Positions 1 through 7,666 of a DNA stretch of 64,000 nt are shown here, in pieces. How positions within the stretch are numbered: position 1 is the first letter of the stretch; the number at the start of each line of letters is the position of its first letter. Source of the stretch: Rhizobiales bacterium Y(2018). GTDB lineage: Bacteria > Pseudomonadota > Alphaproteobacteria > Rhizobiales > Aestuariivirgaceae. The notes beneath the pieces were generated by a model, which was not told the origin of the DNA, made no database searches, and saw nothing but the letters and a program-made list of their open reading frames with translations. Where the stretch lies: contig SCPD01000008.1 of the NCBI GenBank assembly GCA_005502925.1, positions 62,001 through 126,000 of the forward strand. The letters run 5' to 3'. The translations under genes were made by a program, and so were the position numbers.

Positions 1-1996
1 CGAGACTCAGATCATAGCGGTCGATCTCGATGCCGGCTGCCCCTTCATGGGCGAGGCCGAAATCGCCGATGATCTCACCCTCGATTCCTTCGAACATCCA
101 GGACGCACGGCGGTGGTAGCTGTCGGGCATGCGGCGATAGGGCCTCGCCGACTCGAAGCCTTGCGAGATGAAGCCGACGCCGGTGAGCTTCTGCGGCGGT
201 CGGCCCAGATTCTTCCACAGACCGCTGCGCTGGCCATTCGTGACGAGATAATGCTCGCCGGGCCGGGCGTTCCAGGCGCGCATGCCGGAATCGAGCTTGC
301 GCACCTCCATGCACCAGGGTTCCTCGGGCCGGAACCCGATATTCCAGTAATAACCGTTGCCGCCCATATAGATGAGCCGGCCGCCCTCGGCGATATAGTC
401 CTCGGTCGCGTCGAGCATCTCCTCCGAATAATATTCGGGATGCGAGCCGTTGATGACGAGATTATAGGGCTTGAGCGCCGCCAGCCCGTCGACATGCAGA
501 TCCTCGTCGGTCAGCACCTCGTAATCGTAGTTCAGATGCTCAAGCCAGCCGATGATCGAGAGGTCGGCCGGGAACTGCCAGGTTATGCCCATCGAGGAGA
601 GCCGGCTGCGCGGCCGCATGTTCAAAATGGGACGGCGATAGGACGAATAGCAGACGCCGGCGTCATCGGCGTGATGGTCATAGGTGGAGAGGCCGAAATC
701 CTTGGTCTGATAGAGCTCGATATCGATCTCCGACACGATGGGCGGCTGGCCGCTGATCGGCTGCACCATCTGGGCGTCGAAGCTCAAATGCTCATTGGCG
801 TAAGCGAGATAGCTGGCGGTCGGCACCAGGAAGGCGATGCGCGCCTTGGGGACGCGGGCGCGCACGAAAAAGACCACATATTCCTCGCCGAGGCCCTTGC
901 CGTCGCCGGCGCGCAGGCGCATTGCATAGGCGCCGCTCTTGAGCTCGGGCACCGTCCAGCTCTTGGTCGGTTCCCATTTACAATCGATCACCGCATCATT
1001 GTGGAATTCGACGCCGCCATACTCCTGTGGCGCCAGGCGGAATGAATCGTTGCGGCCGTTCCAGTTGAAGCCGGTCTGTGCACGCACCGGCCGGTTGTAG
1101 CCCTTGGAATGCAAGCCATGGGGACCGATGTCGCGGACCTCATCGCCAATGCCATAGTCGGTATAGCCGGCAGTCGTGTCCCAATAAGCGATGATGCCGG
1201 ATCGCGGCGGCTTGCCGGTATCTCGAATATTGTCCAGCTCCTCGCGCGACAGGACCCGGTCGAACATGCCGTGCCGATCGATCTTGCCGTTGAAATTCTG
1301 GGCGACGAAGGGGCCTCTGACCTCATGCCAGTCACGTGCCCCGGCAACGAGGAAGGGCAGGTCCTTCGGGTTCTTCGGCGTGAAGCGGAAGGTCTCGCGC
1401 ACATGCGAGCGGTAGTCGTAAGGCACCACCTTGCTGAGCAGGCTGTTGTACCGGGTCGCCACGCATTCCTGATAGAGCGTGGCCTTGCCGCTCTTGCGGT
1501 CATAACTCGCCGCCACGAAATACCACATGTTCCGGATGAGCGGCGCCTCGGCCGCCAGATAATCGACTTCCTCGCCATCGCCGACGCCGAATTCGAGAAA
1601 GCCCTTCTGGTTGATCCACAAAGCGAAGCCTTCGTTCCTGTAGATGTCCCAGCGCCCGAGCAAGGCCTGGCGCATGCCATTGCCGTGAAGGGTCGGGTAG
1701 ATGAAGGCGCAGAGAGTGAAGTCGCCGTTCTGGCCCAGCCTTTGACCGGGGTCGTCGACGGTGAGGAAGGAGCCGACCTGGGTATATTGCTTGCGGACCT
1801 TCCATTCGCCGTTGAGCGGCGAGGCGATCTCCTCCTCGATGAAACCCGGGCCGCTTGGATGCTCGTCGCCATGGATGAGCCGGACCAATTGCGCCATGGC
1901 CTTATCGGTGCCGTCGGCATGGACATGAAAGGTGAGCTCGTCACCGGGCTTCACGGAGATCTTGTCCGTGTAACCAAAGACTTTGATTTGCGCCAT
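1..1996 (-). CDS. dmfA2: N,N-dimethylformamidase large (beta) subunit-like protein, 3' end cut by window edge
   Basis: This frame is open from ATG at 1996 to the window edge, giving 665 residues of a family that is about 760 long, so roughly the last 100 are missing. DMFase hydrolyses N,N-dimethylformamide to dimethylamine and formate; relatives may act on other small amides. The first part reads like a LamG/concanavalin-type fold, followed by the large catalytic domain, with segments such as YMGGNGYYW and STYDHHADDAGVCYSSY (Tyr450, Tyr453) and NYDYEVLTDEDLH (Tyr490, Tyr492). The known enzyme binds iron through two tyrosines and one carboxylate; these tyrosines have about the right spacing, and Glu564 (MEVRK) is one possible carboxylate, but I cannot assign them. 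A GGAG lies about 7 bases before the ATG. The gene follows a permease carrying a small-subunit-like tail by 29 bases. The substrate is inferred, not shown. Confidence 0.82.
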   Translation of the reverse strand, partial: MAQIKVFGYTDKISVKPGDELTFHVHADGTDKAMAQLVRLIHGDEHPSGPGFIEEEIASPLNGEWKVRKQYTQVGSFLTVDDPGQRLGQNGDFTLCAFIYPTLHGNGMRQALLGRWDIYRNEGFALWINQKGFLEFGVGDGEEVDYLAAEAPLIRNMWYFVAASYDRKSGKATLYQECVATRYNSLLSKVVPYDYRSHVRETFRFTPKNPKDLPFLVAGARDWHEVRGPFVAQNFNGKIDRHGMFDRVLSREELDNIRDTGKPPRSGIIAYWDTTAGYTDYGIGDEVRDIGPHGLHSKGYNRPVRAQTGFNWNGRNDSFRLAPQEYGGVEFHNDAVIDCKWEPTKSWTVPELKSGAYAMRLRAGDGKGLGEEYVVFFVRARVPKARIAFLVPTASYLAYANEHLSFDAQMVQPISGQPPIVSEIDIELYQTKDFGLSTYDHHADDAGVCYSSYRRPILNMRPRSRLSSMGITWQFPADLSIIGWLEHLNYDYEVLTDEDLHVDGLAALKPYNLVINGSHPEYYSEEMLDATEDYIAEGGRLIYMGGNGYYWNIGFRPEEPWCMEVRKLDSGMRAWNARPGEHYLVTNGQRSGLWKNLGRPPQKLTGVGFISQGFESARPYRRMPDSYHRRASWMFEGIEGEIIGDFGLAHEGAAGIEIDRYDLSL

Positions 1997-2025
1997 GAAG
2001 AACTCCGGTAAGCGATCGTAAAGAA

Positions 2026-3663
2026 TCAGGCTTCGAGCAGGTCCTGCACGCGGCGCAGGAACAGGGCGTGATAGGCCTCGTCGGGACTGCCATAGGTCTT
2101 GTCCTCGACGAGGCGCGGGGCCACGCCGCGCGTGCCCGACAGCGCCACGAGGCGATAGGATTTGAAGGGCTCGATCACCGTAATGGCATATTTGTCGTTC
2201 TGCGGCTGGCGGCGGAAATAGGTGAGCACACGTTCCAAAGCTTCACTGTGCTGCCCGAGCGGACGCTTGCGATGCTCCTCGATGATCTCGGGCGTGATGA
2301 GCTTCTTGAGGAAATCACGCTGCATCTTGTCGAAGCGGCGGAAATAGATGATGTCCTTGTTTTCGGTCTCGGTCGCTTCCTCGGGTAGCATCTCTCCACC
2401 TTTCTCCGCCCGTGACGAACGGTTCTCGCTCTTCTTCTTGTCGCGCCAGGCGCGGAACTGCTCCTTGATGCCGAACAGGCCGCCGCGCAGGAACAGCACC
2501 ACCAGCAGCATGAGGGTGCCGATGAGGACGAAGCGCATCGGTCCCCAGTCGACCAGCACCCGATCGATGAAGACTACGATGAGCGTGCCCAGCACGGCGC
2601 CCTCGGCACGGCCGAGCCCGCCAATGACCAGCATGGCGAGCGACAGCAGCATCGTGTCGAAGGAGAAAAGGCTCGGCGCCGCGCCGCGGAAATGCGCCGA
2701 ATAGAAGCCGCCGATGAAGCCCAGCGCCAAAGACGAGATGAGAAACACCTGGATGCGGGCGGCGCGGTAATTGACGCCGGTCGCCTCGGCGAAGGCCTCG
2801 CGCTTTTCGGGCGCCATGCGCAACACCCGGCCGAGCCGCTTGCCATTGACGAAGCGGAACAGGAAAAGTCCCAGGATCATCAAAACGAGGCCCGCATAAT
2901 AGCCGAGCAGAAGCTGGGCATGCTGCGGCCAGTCCTGTGGGATGTAGCTGTCGGCGCCATAGAGGCCGCCGGTCGCCGAGCCGAATTCGCGCGACTGGAT
3001 GACATAGACACGGCAGAGCTCGACCAGGCCCAAAGTGAGGAGGGCGTAATAGAAGCCTTCGAGCCTAGTCGCCGGAATGGCGATGATGATGCCGAAGACG
3101 AGGCCGACGACGCTGCCAACCAGGGGCATCGCCCACCAGGGCAGGCCCATATGGATCGACATATAGGCCGAGCCATAGGCGGCGGCCCCCACCACCGCAT
3201 AGGTCGCCAGCGAATAGATGCCGGCGGTGCCGATGATCAGCATCCAGCACAGATTGATCGCCGCATAGATGCCGAAGACGGCGCCGGCGGTCAGGAGGGC
3301 GTTCTGCTGGTTCTCGGGAATGAAGAAGGGAGCAATCGCCAGCGCCAGCAGGCTCAAGATCCACCAGATCGGGCGCTTGTCTTCGATCGTCTTCTGGCGC
3401 CGCAAGGTCTTGGAATTGTAGCCGCCCGAGATATCGAGCACGCGGCGGCGCGTCGGCCAGTAGCGCAAACGATGCCAGAGCTTGTCGCCGTGGCCGGCCC
3501 ATTTGTGATAGTAGCGCAGGCGCCCGACCGGAGGGGTCGGCACATTGTAGGAGCGGGTCGCGTCCCATTGTGACTGCGGCGAGAGATAGTCGTTGGTGAC
3601 GACTTCCTCGACAGGCTTTTCCGGATCGAAGGCGGAGATCGGGTTTTTCCAGGTCGTGGTCAT
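2026..3663 (-). CDS. livM: LivM-type ABC permease fused to a DMFase small-subunit-like C-terminal domain
   Basis: 545 residues in three parts. Residues 1-97 are hydrophilic and not part of a normal LivM. Residues about 98-400 are a typical LivM permease with many membrane helices and the family segments AGIYSLATYAVVG and MLLSLAMLVIGGLGR. A charged linker (DKKKSENRSSRAEKGGE) leads into residues 425-545, which are soluble and contain PEIIEEH, LERVLTYFRRQP and DEAYHALFLRR. This matches the pattern I remember for the DMFase small subunit (PEIVEEH, LQRVHNYFRMQP, EEAMHAVFLRR; about 130 residues). The large subunit gene is immediately downstream, so the fusion makes sense in context. No stop codon separates the domains. 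It starts 3 bases after livH ends, so it is translated as part of the same operon. Permease call is firm; the tail assignment is from recalled motifs. Confidence 0.88.
   Translation of the reverse strand: MTTTWKNPISAFDPEKPVEEVVTNDYLSPQSQWDATRSYNVPTPPVGRLRYYHKWAGHGDKLWHRLRYWPTRRRVLDISGGYNSKTLRRQKTIEDKRPIWWILSLLALAIAPFFIPENQQNALLTAGAVFGIYAAINLCWMLIIGTAGIYSLATYAVVGAAAYGSAYMSIHMGLPWWAMPLVGSVVGLVFGIIIAIPATRLEGFYYALLTLGLVELCRVYVIQSREFGSATGGLYGADSYIPQDWPQHAQLLLGYYAGLVLMILGLFLFRFVNGKRLGRVLRMAPEKREAFAEATGVNYRAARIQVFLISSLALGFIGGFYSAHFRGAAPSLFSFDTMLLSLAMLVIGGLGRAEGAVLGTLIVVFIDRVLVDWGPMRFVLIGTLMLLVVLFLRGGLFGIKEQFRAWRDKKKSENRSSRAEKGGEMLPEEATETENKDIIYFRRFDKMQRDFLKKLITPEIIEEHRKRPLGQHSEALERVLTYFRRQPQNDKYAITVIEPFKSYRLVALSGTRGVAPRLVEDKTYGSPDEAYHALFLRRVQDLLEA
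2389..2403 (-). promoter_or_regulatory. Internal ribosome binding site and in-frame ATG before the DMFase small-subunit domain
   Basis: Within the fused permease gene, AAAGGTGGAGAG directly precedes an ATG (residue Met425) in the same frame. Initiation here would give a free 121-residue small subunit, close to the size of a stand-alone DMFase small subunit. The site may therefore be a leftover from a time when the two were separate genes, or an active second start giving both fused and free forms. Sequence cannot tell which. Confidence 0.55.
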
Positions 3664-3666
3664 GGA

Positions 3667-4548
3667 TCAGGCCTCGCGCGCCTTGTCGAGGATGCCGGCA
3701 ATGCCGCGCGGCCGGATCAGCAGGATCAGGATGATCAGCGCGAACTGGGTGATGAGCACATATTGGCCGCCGAAAACGACCGACGTCATGGCTTCGTTGA
3801 TGCCGAGCAAAGCGGCGGCGATGACCGCGCCGAAGACGCTGCCGAGCCCGCCGCAGAGCGCCACGCTCAGGCCTTTGACCATCGGCGTGATGCCGCTGAA
3901 GGGGCCGACATAATAGGTTTGCGAGAGTAGCACCGAGGCGAGGCCGGCAAGGCCGCCGGTCAATGCCATCACATAGAAGCCGGTGCGCCTGACCCCGATG
4001 CCGACGATCGCGGCGGCATGCGGGTTCATCATCATGGCGCGGATCTCGAGGCCACGTCGGCTCGAACGCATCCACAGCAATACCGCCGAGAGCAGCACCA
4101 CGGAGGAAACCACCGCCCCGATCTTGTCGGCGGTCATCACAACGCCGAAGATCGACGTCTGCGAGGAGCCGAAGAGCGGCGGCAGGCTCTTGGCGCGCGG
4201 GCCGAAATACCACAGCAGCGCCTGGTTGCCGACCAGGCTCACGGCGAGGGTGGCAATCATGCCGCGCACGGTGAAATTGGGCTTGTCATGGATGGGGATG
4301 AAAGCGAGGGCGCAGACCAGCATGCCGCCCACCGCGCCGGTCAAGATGCCGGCGCCCATGACGACGAATCCGTTGGCGGAGATATATTGCGCGGCGAGCC
4401 AGGCGCCATAACCCGACAAAGCGAAGATGAAGCCATAGGCCATGTTGATGAGGCCGAGGCTCGACCAGGTGATCGAAATGCCGATGGCGAGCGTGCCGTA
4501 GATGCAGGCCAGCGTGATCGCATTGGCGATGACGAAGCTCCAGTTCAT
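3667..4548 (-). CDS. livH: LivH-type ABC transporter permease
   Basis: 293 residues, nearly all hydrophobic helices, with the LivH signature region GLINMAYGFIFALSGYGA near residues 33-50 and the C-terminal GLSVALCGGLGSVFGAVIAAALLG. It forms the membrane channel of a branched-chain-amino-acid/urea/amide-class ABC importer together with the downstream LivM-type protein. GGAGA lies about 6 bases before the ATG at 4548. The gap to livM is 3 bases. The gap to the upstream livF is longer (62 bases) and holds a dispersed palindrome. Length and helix pattern are normal for the family. Confidence 0.92.
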   Translation of the reverse strand: MNWSFVIANAITLACIYGTLAIGISITWSSLGLINMAYGFIFALSGYGAWLAAQYISANGFVVMGAGILTGAVGGMLVCALAFIPIHDKPNFTVRGMIATLAVSLVGNQALLWYFGPRAKSLPPLFGSSQTSIFGVVMTADKIGAVVSSVVLLSAVLLWMRSSRRGLEIRAMMMNPHAAAIVGIGVRRTGFYVMALTGGLAGLASVLLSQTYYVGPFSGITPMVKGLSVALCGGLGSVFGAVIAAALLGINEAMTSVVFGGQYVLITQFALIILILLIRPRGIAGILDKAREA

Positions 4549-4562
4549 ATCATCTCTCCAAT

Positions 4563-4611
4563 GCGCATGATCTTGCCGGAAAACCGGTATCCACTTTTCC
4601 GGATCATGCGC
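4563..4611. repeat. Dispersed rhizobial-type palindrome (BOX/REP-like) inside the liv operon
   Basis: A 49-base imperfect inverted repeat with outer arms GCGCATGATC and GATCATGCGC and inner arms CCGGAAAA and TTTTCCGG. Elements with this wording (GCATGATCCGGAAAA... and its complement) are scattered in many rhizobial genomes, as I recall. It fills the gap between livF and livH; its last base is the last base of the livF stop codon. It would fold into a strong hairpin in the operon mRNA. Confidence 0.8.
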
Positions 4612-5348
4612 TAATGCTCCCGCCTGGTCTGAAACGTGAGCGACGCCGAAGCCTCGCCCTTCAATTTGCCGACATGCATGCCGATGACGCGGTCGACACG
4701 GCCTTCGAGCAGAGCGACATTCTGCTCGGCGATGATCATCGCCGACTGGCCGAGCTCGACGCTCATCAGCGCATCGAGGACGCCCTTGCCGATCTTGGGG
4801 GCCAGACCCAGCGAAGGCTCATCGACCAGGAAGAGCGAGGCTTCCGCCATCAGGCCGCGGCCGATCGACACCATGCGCCGCTCGCCGCCCGACAGGCGGC
4901 CGACCGCCGTCTTCATGAGCTTGCGGAGCGGCGGGAAGATCTTGAGCACGTGTTCCTTGCGTTCGGCCCGCTCGCGCCAGGCGCGCGGCGTGAAGGCGCC
5001 GCTGTCGAGATGCTCCTCGACGGTGAGGCCGGTGAAGATCTCGTCACCCTGCGGGATCAGCGCCAGGCCCTGACGGACGACCTGATGGGTGTAGCGGCCG
5101 GGCCCCTGGCTTCTGGTGCGGCCGACCTCGACGCCATTGAGCTTGATCGAGCCGCGCTGCCAGCCGGTGAGGCCGGCGATGCCTAGGAACAGGCTCGACT
5201 TGCCATGGCCATTGAGGCCGACAAGGCCGACCCGCTCGCCCGAATAGACGATGAGATCGAGATCGTGGATGACGCGCATCGGCCCATAACCGGCGGACAG
5301 GCCTTTGACGTTCAGCACTTCTTTTTTCTGCGGCACGGCGTGGTCCAT
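4611..5348 (-). CDS. livF: LivF-type ABC transporter ATP-binding protein
   Basis: 245 residues. Walker A is GLNGHGKSS (residues 44-52; the usual Ala is His here), signature LSGGERRMVSIGRGL, Walker B LFLVDEPSLGLAP, and the switch region IAEQN typical of LivF. It supplies one of the two ATPase sites of the importer. I chose ATG 5348, which sits one base after the livG stop codon (TGA G ATG), over an upstream in-frame start at 5465 whose extra residues overlap livG and look non-coding. The stop codon abuts the dispersed palindrome. Confidence 0.92.
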   Translation of the reverse strand: MDHAVPQKKEVLNVKGLSAGYGPMRVIHDLDLIVYSGERVGLVGLNGHGKSSLFLGIAGLTGWQRGSIKLNGVEVGRTRSQGPGRYTHQVVRQGLALIPQGDEIFTGLTVEEHLDSGAFTPRAWRERAERKEHVLKIFPPLRKLMKTAVGRLSGGERRMVSIGRGLMAEASLFLVDEPSLGLAPKIGKGVLDALMSVELGQSAMIIAEQNVALLEGRVDRVIGMHVGKLKGEASASLTFQTRREH

Positions 5349-5349
5349 C

Positions 5350-6117
5350 TCAGGCGGCCTCCTCGTCGAGAGTGCCTTCGACGACATTCTCAAAATAGGC
5401 GGCATGGACGCGTGGATCGTTGAGCACCATGTCGAGCGCACCTTCCGAGATCGTCTCGCCGGCATCCATGACCATCACGCGGTCGGCGATGGTCGCCAGA
5501 AGCTCGATCCGGTGCTCGACGATGATGATCGCGACATTCATTTCCTTGGAGAGGATGCGGATGAGGTCGTCGAATTCATCGACCTCGGAGTTGATGAGGC
5601 CGGCCGCCGGCTCGTCCATCAGGATGAGGGGCGGGTGGCGCATCAGGAGGCAGGTCAGCAGCAATTTGCGGCGATCGAGCGTATCGAGGCGCGAGGCGGG
5701 CTTGTGGCTGTCGATTTTGAAGCGCACCAGCTCGGCGCCCCATTCGGCATGGTCGCCGGTGAGATAGGGCCTGTAGGCCTGGCGCGCCGCCTTCAGCACC
5801 TCGCCGACAGTCAGGTCCTCCGGGACCACCGGCGTCTGATAAGTGCGGCCGATGCCAAGCCTGGCGCGCTCATGCAGGCGCAACCGTGTGACATCCTTGC
5901 CCCTGAAGGTCACAGTGCCGGATTTGGGTGCGATGCGCCCCGACAGCACCTCGAAGAGGCTCGTCTTGCCGGCGCCATTCGGCCCGATGATACCCAGCAC
6001 CTCGCCCGGCCCGACGGCGAGTGAGATTTTCCGCAGGATCTCACGGCCGCCGAGGTCGAGACTGATATCCGAGCAGGCGAAGAGCGGTTGCGACGCGCTC
6101 ACTTGGGTCTTCGTCAT
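5350..6117 (-). CDS. livG: LivG-type ABC transporter ATP-binding protein with a degenerate signature motif
   Basis: 255 residues. Walker A GPNGAGKTS (residues 45-53), Walker B LILMDEPAAGL (164-174) and the switch histidine in IIIVEHR are intact. The ABC signature, normally LSxGQ in LivG, reads LDTLDRRK (144-151), without the serine and glycines that contact ATP across the dimer. One composite ATP site of the LivF/LivG pair may therefore be weak or inactive. Start ATG at 6117 overlaps the stop of the upstream binding-protein gene as ATGA, which suggests coupled translation; a GTG two codons earlier is possible but less likely. Confidence 0.9.
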   Translation of the reverse strand: MTKTQVSASQPLFACSDISLDLGGREILRKISLAVGPGEVLGIIGPNGAGKTSLFEVLSGRIAPKSGTVTFRGKDVTRLRLHERARLGIGRTYQTPVVPEDLTVGEVLKAARQAYRPYLTGDHAEWGAELVRFKIDSHKPASRLDTLDRRKLLLTCLLMRHPPLILMDEPAAGLINSEVDEFDDLIRILSKEMNVAIIIVEHRIELLATIADRVMVMDAGETISEGALDMVLNDPRVHAAYFENVVEGTLDEEAA

Positions 6118-7397
6118 GACCACCAGGGCGCGGGCCTGAGAGCCACTTCCTTCAGCGCATCGGGATAGATGATCTTGTGCTGCACGTCCTGGACCTGGAA
6201 GAACAGCTGGCCCATGCCTTTTTCCAGCTCGGTCGCGGTGACGTCATAACCATTGTCGGGGAAATGCGCGCATTCCTGGTATTTGTTGTTCATGTCCATG
6301 AAGCCGCAGACGCCGCGATAGGAATTGACGCGGATCCAGTCGCAGACTTCCTTGAATTTCGACGGATCGCCGACCGCCTCCCAGGCGGCTTTCAGGAAAT
6401 AGACCGTGTCATAGGAATTGCCGGTGTAGCAAAGGCCCATGATGCCGGGGAAACGCTTCTGATATTTCTCGCGGAAGGCCTTGCCCTTTTCATCGGCATA
6501 GACGCCGAGCACGGTGCTCCAGACGAAGCCTTCGGCGGCGGCCCCCGAAAGCTCGAGGAATTCCGGCTGCGAGGGGCCATATTGCAGATAGACGAGAGCG
6601 CCTTTGAGCGGATCGGCCTGATATTGCTTGACGAAAGCGGCATATTCGGCGGCGACCCAGTGATCGATCATGACGGCGCCGGCGCCGGTCGCCTTGATGT
6701 CCTGGATGACCGGACCCCAGTCCTGCACCGGATATTGAATGTCGGTGATCTTGGCGAGAGTGAACTCGCTCTTGGGCAGGGCCTCCTGCAGCGCCTTGGA
6801 GATCGTCTGATTATAGGCGATCTGCTCCTGCACGATATGGACGCCATTGTTGAGCGGCTTCCACACGCCCGCATCACGCATGTCTTTCAGGAAGGTCGGA
6901 AACGTATAGCCGTAATGGACTTCGGAGGGATCGGTCTGGAAACAGTGGCCGTATTTCTCCGGATCTTTCGCGACCTCCTCGGTGTAGTTGCGCTGCGTGA
7001 CACCCCACAGGAAGGGGCATTTGTATTTCGAGGACGCGTCAGCGGTGGGGATGGGCACCAGCGTGAAGGCGCAGCCGATCGCATGCACCTTGGCGTCGAC
7101 GAGCTTGCTGATGGCGATCTGGCAGCTTTCGGGCGAAAGCGGATCGACATCGACCACCACGAACTGGATTTCGCGGCCGAGCACGCCACCCGCGGCATTG
7201 ATCTCTTCCATCGCGAGGGTGGCGCCGTTGAGATAGTCCTGATGGTCGGCGACGCCGGCCTGGGCGGTCTGGGCTGTCGGCAGGCCGATCAGAATGGGAT
7301 CGGCGGCCAGCGCCGGGCGCCTCGATACGAAAGGCATGGCGACGGCGCCGGCGGCGATACCACCGACGATATGACGGCGATTGATGTGACGGATCAT
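6114..7397 (-). CDS. Periplasmic amide/branched-chain-type substrate-binding protein (Tat signal)
   Basis: 427 residues, a type I periplasmic binding protein of the LivK/UrtA/AmiC class. The N-terminus has twin arginines (NRRHIVGG, residues 7-14), a hydrophobic stretch and a processing site near PALAADP, so Tat export is likely. The mature start DPILIGLPTAQTAQAG is typical of the family. As first gene of the operon, it would deliver the substrate to LivH/LivM and thus to the DMFase-like enzyme, so the cargo is probably a small amide. GGAGGGAG lies about 8 bases before ATG 7397. Confidence 0.88.
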   Translation of the reverse strand: MIRHINRRHIVGGIAAGAVAMPFVSRRPALAADPILIGLPTAQTAQAGVADHQDYLNGATLAMEEINAAGGVLGREIQFVVVDVDPLSPESCQIAISKLVDAKVHAIGCAFTLVPIPTADASSKYKCPFLWGVTQRNYTEEVAKDPEKYGHCFQTDPSEVHYGYTFPTFLKDMRDAGVWKPLNNGVHIVQEQIAYNQTISKALQEALPKSEFTLAKITDIQYPVQDWGPVIQDIKATGAGAVMIDHWVAAEYAAFVKQYQADPLKGALVYLQYGPSQPEFLELSGAAAEGFVWSTVLGVYADEKGKAFREKYQKRFPGIMGLCYTGNSYDTVYFLKAAWEAVGDPSKFKEVCDWIRVNSYRGVCGFMDMNNKYQECAHFPDNGYDVTATELEKGMGQLFFQVQDVQHKIIYPDALKEVALRPAPWWS

Positions 7398-7426
7398 CCG
7401 GGCTCTCCCTCCAAATATCGTTGACG

Positions 7427-7442
7427 GATGCGTTCACGCATC
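7427..7442. promoter_or_regulatory. 16-base inverted repeat upstream of the amide operon (candidate operator)
   Basis: Arms GATGCGT and ACGCATC are separated by two bases, about 30 bases before the binding-protein start codon. The 269-base gap between this operon and the divergent AraC-type gene holds no other gene that I can support. The repeat could be a regulator site or an mRNA hairpin. On the minus strand TATAGT (around 7480) is a possible -10, but I see no good -35. Confidence 0.35.
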
Positions 7443-7666
7443 TCGGCAGGGATGGGCTCAGGCCCAGACTGCGCTCCAACTATAGGAAGCTTCGCCGGAC
7501 CCGTCTTGCGCGCCAGCGCACAGTCATTTTCACGTGAAGGTACTGGGCACGACGTCCAACCCGTAGGCGACTTTGGTGGGAAGCCCCGAGCCTGCCTCTG
7601 GACTCGCCCCCACCTGTCCGTCACTATCGAGCTCGGATGTGGGTCATGGGAGGTGAGGGCTTTCCT

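Noticed and set aside
47-2011. Long plus-strand frames opposite the DMFase-like gene
   Set aside because: Mirror frames caused by GC-rich codon use; the minus-strand frame has recognisable family motifs.
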